Below, one piece after another: positions 56,934 to 64,000 of a stretch of DNA of 64,000 bases. Each line of letters opens with the position of its first letter. Within the stretch, counting starts at the first letter, position 1. The notes beneath the pieces were generated by a model. It searched no databases. It saw only the letters and a program-made list of their open reading frames with translations, and had not been told where the DNA came from. The stretch comes from Pagrus major (Eukaryota; Chordata; Actinopteri; Spariformes; Sparidae): the NCBI RefSeq assembly GCF_040436345.1, contig NC_133235.1:15393660-15457659 (forward strand). The letters are read 5' to 3'. The translations under genes and the position numbers were made by a program.

Positions 56934-59639
56934 GTAAGTTCAAACATTATAAGGCATGTTCTGGTGTGGTTTGTATGAGCTTTAGTTACTTGTACAGTTA
57001 CCATACATTATGTAATCGGTTATCGGGTCAGCTGTAATATAGTGAGAACAAGACAAGTGAGCTGTTGTGTTTTTTACAGCCTGTAAACTGTTGTCACATC
57101 CCCACTCTGTCCGTCCTCTATGTGTCATGTTTGTCGTGAAAGCTCTGCGGTGTGTGCTGGTGTCATGTCATATATGAATATGGCTGACATATGTTTACTC
57201 TGGGTGTGGCAAGGCAAGCAGCAGCTGTGTTCGTCCTTTGGAAACCTAAACGTATATCTCCTCATGTCAGTGTGTTTGACATTTTACTGTGGAAATATGC
57301 AAAGTGTGGTTTGGTCTGTGTTAAAGAACCCAATTCTTTGGTATTGTATTGATCTAATATTTATCTTTTCACACATTTAAAATGTGACAATTCTCTAAAG
57401 TTTCTCATTTCACTGTTAGTGATGGTTACAACTTACTTGTGGAGTATAATAGACTACATTTCATAGTCTCTAAGGCTGGACAAAAGCTTTCTGGGTCATG
57501 ATGTGATGTGGCTACAGAGTTTTTCTTTATACAATTGTACTCCAGATACTGTAGTTAGGAAATACTGATAACTTCAGTGTGGCAAGGCACAGAAAATGAT
57601 GCCTCTTTGCACGGTGCCCCAGATTGTTTGGACGGCTCCTATAGTACCTTGGGCCACCTTAGGGTGCTGGTTGTACACAGTTGAGGGCCCCTCTCATGTC
57701 TGCAAAAGGAAGTTTGGATATGCAAACTAACTCGCTGATTACAGTGCTCTTCTTCTGCTTCCTCTCTGACTCACCTCTGGATTCACATGTAAATATGAGT
57801 ACATGTACATGGTTCAGACTCAGGAGTGTAGCCCGCTGCAAGTTGTCCCCTCCCATCCCAAAGGTTGGCTCCCTTTATCTCTCAGGGTTAGGTCAAAGGC
57901 ACACTTTATCAGTGACTTGGGATATCGTCTTGTTGTTAGCGAACTGTGAGCCCGTGTTACACAGGGTAGCGTTGAGATGTTTTAAATATGTTCTAGCACG
58001 TAGACAAACAGCCTCTGTACTCTTCCTGAATATCTTCCGTTCCTTGAACATAAATTTGACTTCGGGTCAAGTCTTCTCTGGTTGCCCTGCCTGAAAGCAG
58101 CCTCCATAGAAAGGAGAGAGATAGTCAGGTGATGGTTGGAGAGTCACATGAATCTGTAAGGTGGAGCTGTTACAGTCCAAGGCCTGTGTTTGTCTTTGCT
58201 GCTCTGAGTCAGTCTGTTTCTGTGTGCATTGCGACTGCACGATATGTTAAAAAGGATGTTGTGTTTGTTTTAGTCAATATTCCAGTGTCATAGTGACGAA
58301 ACATAATATTGTGTTATCTTAACAATTGAAATCTTTTTTCTGAATGTTGAAATCAGAAAGAATATTTTATAAAACACTGAAAATACAGCTGTATTTTGTA
58401 CAGAGAGTAAAATGAAGACAGTGAAAAGCATACAGTATTTAAATTGAGTGGTACTGGCTTATATGTGACTTCTCCAGTGTTAGAGTTTGTATACTGGTTT
58501 TCAACTTGGTCCCTGTGCTTTCTGTCCCGACGATATAACTAGCCAGCAGGTTTTTTGCATGGAAGTTATGATAAATCTATTCATTCCAAGTCAAAACTCT
58601 GCCAAATGACTGATACTTAATTGTTTATTTTAAGTCCCAATTGTCATCCCTGTTTCCGACCTCCTCCTTTTGCAATTTTTTCTCTATTTGATTGCTTCTC
58701 TTCCTTCCTGCTCTTCTCGCCTGTCCTCCTATCACCGCCTCTCTGGCTGTTACATTGCAGCTCCTGATTGGTTAACAGCTGGTGAGCAGTTGTGTGTTTG
58801 ACCAATAAATCATCATGAAGAGAACAAATTTATTTTATTGTGTGTGTAAAGGAGATAAAAATGATGAAGTTACAGCTTCATGCCATACAAATGTGATTTC
58901 AGTTCTGTTCATGCAGTCCACGTGTAGTGACTGTTACTTAATATGACAGAAGACTTGTATGGCTTTTCAGTAGTTGTTGTTCAGTAGTTGTTGTGTTTTG
59001 TTGCTCAAGTGCTTTTTCTTGTCTTTAGGAAAGTGTTTGTGTGATTCAGTGCTGTCGATTTACTAGAAAATAGACCAATTATCAGCCTGACTGATATTCA
59101 GTATTTTTCCGATGATCGTATCAGCGTTTTTTCTGTCCGATCGCTGGTAAAATAAGATAAAATTAGAGATAGACCCTATATATCAGCATGGAATTTATCA
59201 AAACTTTTCTTATCGGTAATTCTAGCCGGTAATAAATATAGATCATTATATGAAGCCAAATTGCTTTCATTGACTTAACAAGCATAATAACTCACACACT
59301 CCAATACAGTAGTTTGTCGTATGCACCTTTAAAGTTTGTTTACAGTCTGCTAATTGATGCGGAGAAGAAGGACAAGAACACAAGTGCAGCATGCAATACA
59401 TTTTCCGATCGGAGGGAAAAAGTCTACGAGTTTTAACAAATCTTATTAGAACTGGCAAATATTAAATCAACCATCTTTCCTCATTACATCTTAGTGTCTC
59501 TTAGCCTCGGTGTGTAAAAACTACAGGTTATGAATTTTTTTTAAAATACAAAAACGTGAAATCATTGGTTATCTTATCGTTATCAGCCATTAGAAGCAGG
59601 TTATTATCATATCATGCATCCCAAGACAATATGAATTAA

Positions 59640-59935
59640 TTTTACAATGCGCTACTTTGGCTTTGATGCTGCATCCCCTCTCTGTAGTCTGTAGTTAACA
59701 CTCTGTATTCTCCGCCCACAGCACAGCATCTGTTTGGTTACATGCCACAAGTAATTGCAGATTCAGATTATTCAGTATTGATAGGCTAAGTAACCAGCAA
59801 CCTAAGTTATCAAATTAATGTAGTCGAGTGGAAGTATGAAGTAGCAGAAAATGGAAATACTCTAGTAAAGTACCTCAAAATTGCCCTGAAGTAGAGTGCT
59901 TGAGTAAATTGTGCTTAGTTACATTGCATCACTGG
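59640..59935 (-). mobile_element. hAT-like element, inverted partial copy
   Basis: It contains AGTGGAAGTATGAAGTAGCA, GAAAATGGAAATACTC and TTAGTTACATTGCATCACTG, the inverse of the left part of 36381-36846. Only one terminus is present. Confidence 0.65.
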
Positions 59936-60960
59936 TTATTTGATGCTAAGATTAAAATATTTACGGCAAATGTATATCGATTCCAAATATTGGTTATCAG
60001 TCTCCTTGATTACTAAAAATCAGTATTGGCCCTGAAAAAATGTATTGTTTGATCCCTAAATCGATTCCTGGGGCTGTTTTCGTGTGTGCAGTTCATTTTG
60101 AAATCTGACTGTTGAGTAGAATCATCACAATCCGTCTCTATTGTTGGTGTGTGTGATTGATGTCTGGAATTTGTCAGACTGTGTGGCCTCTCACTTACTT
60201 CCTCTCTGAGTTTTAACCTCTGAATGAACTGTGTGGATGGAGGGCATTCATAGATACTCTGTCCTACATGGCAGCAGACCTGTCTGTGTGTAAAGGCCCA
60301 CACACACATACTGTACACACACACACTTACACATACCTATTGTTATTATGACCGCTAAACTACACTTTACTCCCCTGGAAGTAGGGGAACGGTGGTAGAC
60401 GGCTTCAGCAGCCAACTGGGTTGAAAGGATTGGGGGAGAGGTCATAACTTAGGACTCAAGTTGTATTTAAACATGTTATATTGTTTGGAGAACCTATGTT
60501 GTGTCGTTTCATCGATAAAGGCCTGTTAGCTTGTCCCTTTATCTTAGTGCTAGCTTAGTTTTAGCTTCCTCTGACCCAGCCTGCTCTTATAATTCTACAG
60601 CCAGTCCAGGAAGCTTTCATTTCATCTTTTAATTTTGTTTTCTACACCTGTTCTGTTGTATTGTTTCTATTGAACTTCCACAGACTTCCGTTTGTGTTAT
60701 AGGCAATGTCTTGGATCACAAATGTGATAAGAGAGTGCTTTCAGTCACTCAGAGATTAAATTAAAGAGGAAGTTGGCCTACATGTGGCTGTTTGTGGGAG
60801 GAACAGATTGGCAGGCAGCAGCCTTACATGCTAACAGTCAAACACAGTAGAAATACTGTCGTCAAAACCACCAGCAGAAGAAGTTTTAGATTTACTGTAG
60901 CTATGTGTCATATTTAGATTGTGTGATGGCAGATTATATACTGTACCTCTGCCATTTCAT

Positions 60961-61782
60961 CTGGGTTGTAAAAAGTACCCAAAAGGCACACTTGGGTTAG
61001 CATTACTTTGGTAAAAGTGAAAGCAACCCATACAAAAGTACTTGAGTTAAAGTCTTAATATATCTGACAGTAAAATGTAGTATTACAATTATTTTTTTGG
61101 CAGTACATTTATTCAATCATGAGTAAAAGTAAATTATACATTTACTTACATGTATGTACAATTTGTATAGTATTGGTCGACCGATGATTTGATTTTATCC
61201 TATTGCCGGTAAAATAAACCGTTCTTAAAATGTGCTACGTTGGCTCTGATCCAGCTACAATTATTAAAGCCTAATGATATATTGGTTGGCCGGTATTATA
61301 GCTGACATTGGCCGATCACAGATTTATCAATATCAGCGGATGTATTGGCCGAAATGTGTTGATACGAGAACTTTGTTTCAAAGACTATAATGCAGAAAAA
61401 GAAGCTTGGGATAATTAAGAATTATATATTAAATACCCAGTGAAGTTTGATTTTTCAGTGCACAGATTTTTAAACAGTAAAGTTCACAAGTGTTAAATAA
61501 CCACATTTGAGGGCTCATTTTAAAAAATGTGTGTATATCGGCTGATAAAATAGAATTTTTAACTCCCCAATATCCGCATCGGCATCAGCCCCAAAAATCA
61601 AGCTGGCTCTAAAACTTATCAACTCATTGTGGATTAAAAAGTACAATATTTGCCTCCAAAATGTAGTTGAGTGAAAGCATTAAGCAGCAGAAAATGGAAA
61701 TGCTCGAGTAAAATACAATTATCTCAAAATTGTACTTAGGTAGAGTACTTGAGTAAATGTACTCAGTTACATTCCATTACTG
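60961..61782 (-). mobile_element. hAT-like element with nested repeat and 8-bp target duplication
   Basis: The termini are CTGGGTTGTAAAAAGTACCC and GTTACATTCCATTACTG, the inverse arrangement of the family. The flanks are perfect copies of CATTTCAT at 60953-60960 and 61783-61790. Bases from about 61170 to 61615 (TTGGTCGACCGATGATTTGA ... AACTCCCCAATATCCGCATC) are not part of the 466-bp family and look like a second element inserted inside. Confidence 0.85.
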
Positions 61783-62424
61783 CATTTCATCTGTGTTGTC
61801 CTTCACAGACCTTGCTCCACTGGCAGATATTTTTTCCAGCAGGCCGAATGCTGGACTACCCATTGGACAAAGGCACAGGAAATAAGTATGGGCCGATGGC
61901 GAGCGCTTGTTATGCCAAAGAGCACGTCCATATCGATGCTTTTGGAATCCTGTCACCCATCGATCCGTCCTCTGCATTGCACATTTATACGTTTTAAGAG
62001 CACAGATATGTGTCTGCCAGTTGATTGATTATGAGCTATTTTCAGCTGCGGCGGGCTGGTTCCATTGCAATGCCTTGGACGTGTCAACGGCAAAATCAAA
62101 CACTTTTTCACACGCAAATCTGAACTCCCAGGCCTCCTGCTTTTTTAATTTTTTTTGGGCTGTGGTGAGTGTTTGTTGCAGTCCTGCAGCAAATATGACA
62201 CAATTCATGACATTATGCACGTATTAATGCATTTGTTACAGAGGTGGATGATTGTTTGGTATGGAGCTCTCCTTGTGTTGGTGTGCTTAGTGGCTGGGGC
62301 GTCCCAGAAGGGACTGGGCCCGAGGATGCAACCCTGGATGGAGTCTGGGAGTGTAACTGAAAAAATGAGGCTATGTTACTGCTCAGTGATACAGCTGCTG
62401 TTTATGCCTGATGAGGCTGGAACA

Positions 62425-62790
62425 GGGCTGGGTGATTTGGCCTTAAAAAAAAATATTGCGATGTAGGCTATATCATGATACACAAATATCTCTGTATTTT
62501 GAAATTCATTTTGTTAACAAAATACTTACACAGTGAGGTTTCTGATAAATAATCATCAGTAATGTGGATATAACGACTAAAGGAAAGCATTAGAACAAGT
62601 AAAACAGTCTAATAAGTTTAGAGAATTACTTCCCTTTGCTGTAATGCAGCCTTTAAAACCAGGAAAAGACAACACCTATTCTAACTTATCATGTTATAAT
62701 GATATCCAAAATCTAAGACAATATATAGTCTCATATAGCGATAATGATGTATTTGGTATATGTTGCCATGGCTGGAGTTTGCTTTTATTA
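62425..62790 (-). repeat. Dispersed repeat, inverse copy of 42001-42560
   Basis: CTTTAAAACCAGGAAAAGAC followed by AACACCTATT is the inverse of the right end of the 42001-42560 repeat, and GGGCTGGGTGATTTGGCC lies at its left. Confidence 0.55.
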
Positions 62791-63199
62791 TTAATATTTT
62801 TTGTGATTTTAAAATGATGTACTGCCAAAACATATTGAATGGCCTCTTCGCGTCGCCTCCGTTTGAGCTCAGTTTGAGTCAAAAGACCACTTCCTATTTA
62901 CGAAACACCAAGCTTTTTGTCTAAGGCACAATGCATTGTGGTTGTTGTAGTTTACCAGTATGCTTTTAGTGTCTGGCAGTAAGAAATAAGTAATACAGCT
63001 GAATGTGTCCTGAAATAATTTAATCCACAGGCACGCACTGCTGTATAATAACAGGTATGATGAGATCCTCAGACTAAGGAGTTTTACAAACAACATGAAA
63101 CAATTTTCAAAAAATGTATCTGCAACTTTGTACTGCTATTATTATTATTTTTTCAAGTCTGTTTGAAACAAAAATGCCAAACTTGCTTCTCTTTGTCCC

Positions 63200-63350
63200 T
63201 TGTGATGGTACACTGAATATCTTTAGGTTTCGGATCACTGGTCAGATAAAACGAACAATTTGGACTTTCTTGTGTTGAAAATTTTTCTCGGATTTTATAG
63301 ACCAAAGGATTCATCAATTAATCAAGAAAATAAGAAACATTGGCACTGTT
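63200..63350 (+). repeat. Dispersed repeat fragment
   Basis: GAATATCTTTAGGTTTCGGA, CAATTTGGACTTTCTTG, TTTTATAGACCAAAGGATTC and ATCAATTAATCAAGAAAATA match the same teleost repeat type as 50040-50330 and 35830-36090. Confidence 0.5.
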
Positions 63351-64000
63351 TTCTCAGTCCAAATGATCATCTGCCTGCTGTTATTAATCCCCACAATCCC
63401 ATCTCGAGTTTATGGTAATCACACCGCACACCATGTACTCAAAACATACAGGAAGAAGAGACTTGGCCATGACTCACCCTTCTTACTGAGACAAATGTCA
63501 GATTGTTCTTGCTTCAGCCATCCAGAGAATTTTCACACTTTTTGGCACCATCACCATTGACCCTATTGAAGATTAAAAAGAAGGAGCAAAGATCAAATAC
63601 TGAGAAAAAGTGTGGCCTATTCATGGTAGATTGGAAAATGGATGTCATCGTCACAACACAACAACATGTCCTGACTGCTGGGACTCAAACATTTTGACAA
63701 CAAAACATCGGATAAACCTAAACTCTCTGGATGAAATAGTCTATCTAAAACGTTTTATAACGTTGTTTTTAATGATGATCTTATTGACTTTTTTTTATCT
63801 CTAATGTCACAAATCATACTAAAACTGTTACTGTTATTAGATGCCTAGAGCTGCATGTAATAATAAGTTTCATAATCGGTTAATGTGTTGATTCTTTTCT
63901 AAATTAATAGATTTATCGTCAGAAAATAGTGAAAATGTTCACATCAGTTCACATCTGAGAATGTCTTGTTTCGCTTGATCAACAGTCAGAAAACCTAAAG

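Larger units (their letters stand above)
56934..64000 (+). other. gnal intron after exon 5 (to right edge)
   Basis: The next expected coding segment (starting FLERIDSV in mammals) is not found, so this is intron to the end of the window. It contains repeats at 59060-59935, 60961-61782, 62425-62790 and 63200-63350. No other gene can be supported. Confidence 0.7.

Noticed and set aside
56934-64000. Expected next gnal exon (FLERIDSV segment)
   Set aside because: I looked for it and could not find it; the gene most likely continues beyond the window.

Overview
The window is vertebrate genomic DNA, almost certainly from a ray-finned fish (probably a spiny-rayed teleost). Genes are split into short exons with GT/AG (once GC/AG) introns. 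The coding sequences match vertebrate orthologues along their whole length. Intergenic DNA and introns are full of small transposon-derived repeats that I recognise as typical of teleosts. There is no bacterial, phage or CRISPR content. All protein identifications come from recalled family sequences, not from a search.

Layout. (1) 312-2087, minus: the first three coding exons of cc2d1b; the rest lies beyond the left edge. (2) 3475-9515, minus: a complete seven-exon XendoU-type poly(U)-specific endoribonuclease (290 aa). Its first intron holds a decayed Ty3/gypsy remnant with a 3' LTR. (3) 11168-14847, plus: complete ten-exon pak1ip1 (359 aa), with one GC-AG intron. (4) 16086-17956, plus: complete four-exon tmem14c (107 aa). 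(5) 19195-27649, minus: complete mak (625 aa from 14 exons), plus one extra exon that looks like a mutually exclusive duplicate inside the kinase domain. (6) 31269 to the right edge, plus: the 5' part of gnal (G-alpha-olf). It has two alternative first exons 15 kb apart (an extended XL-type exon and the classical short exon) and four shared exons; the rest lies beyond the window.

pak1ip1-tmem14c-mak keeps the order and orientation known from human chromosome 6p24. The genes have unrelated jobs: ribosome assembly, mitochondrial haem synthesis and ciliary kinase signalling. They are neighbours by conserved synteny and do not form a pathway. cc2d1b, endou and gnal map elsewhere in mammals, so rearrangement boundaries flank the conserved block.

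The non-coding DNA contains two non-autonomous hAT-like elements with perfect 8-bp target duplications (one with a nested repeat), a tRNA-derived SINE with target duplication, and several inverted-repeat MITEs. There is also a 1.8-kb composite TATAG satellite with a higher-order unit inside gnal intron 1, and a 262-bp duplication just upstream of the short gnal first exon.

The most notable observation is the pair of paralogous, phase-incompatible exons in mak. They imply two kinase isoforms differing in the alphaD-alphaE region.
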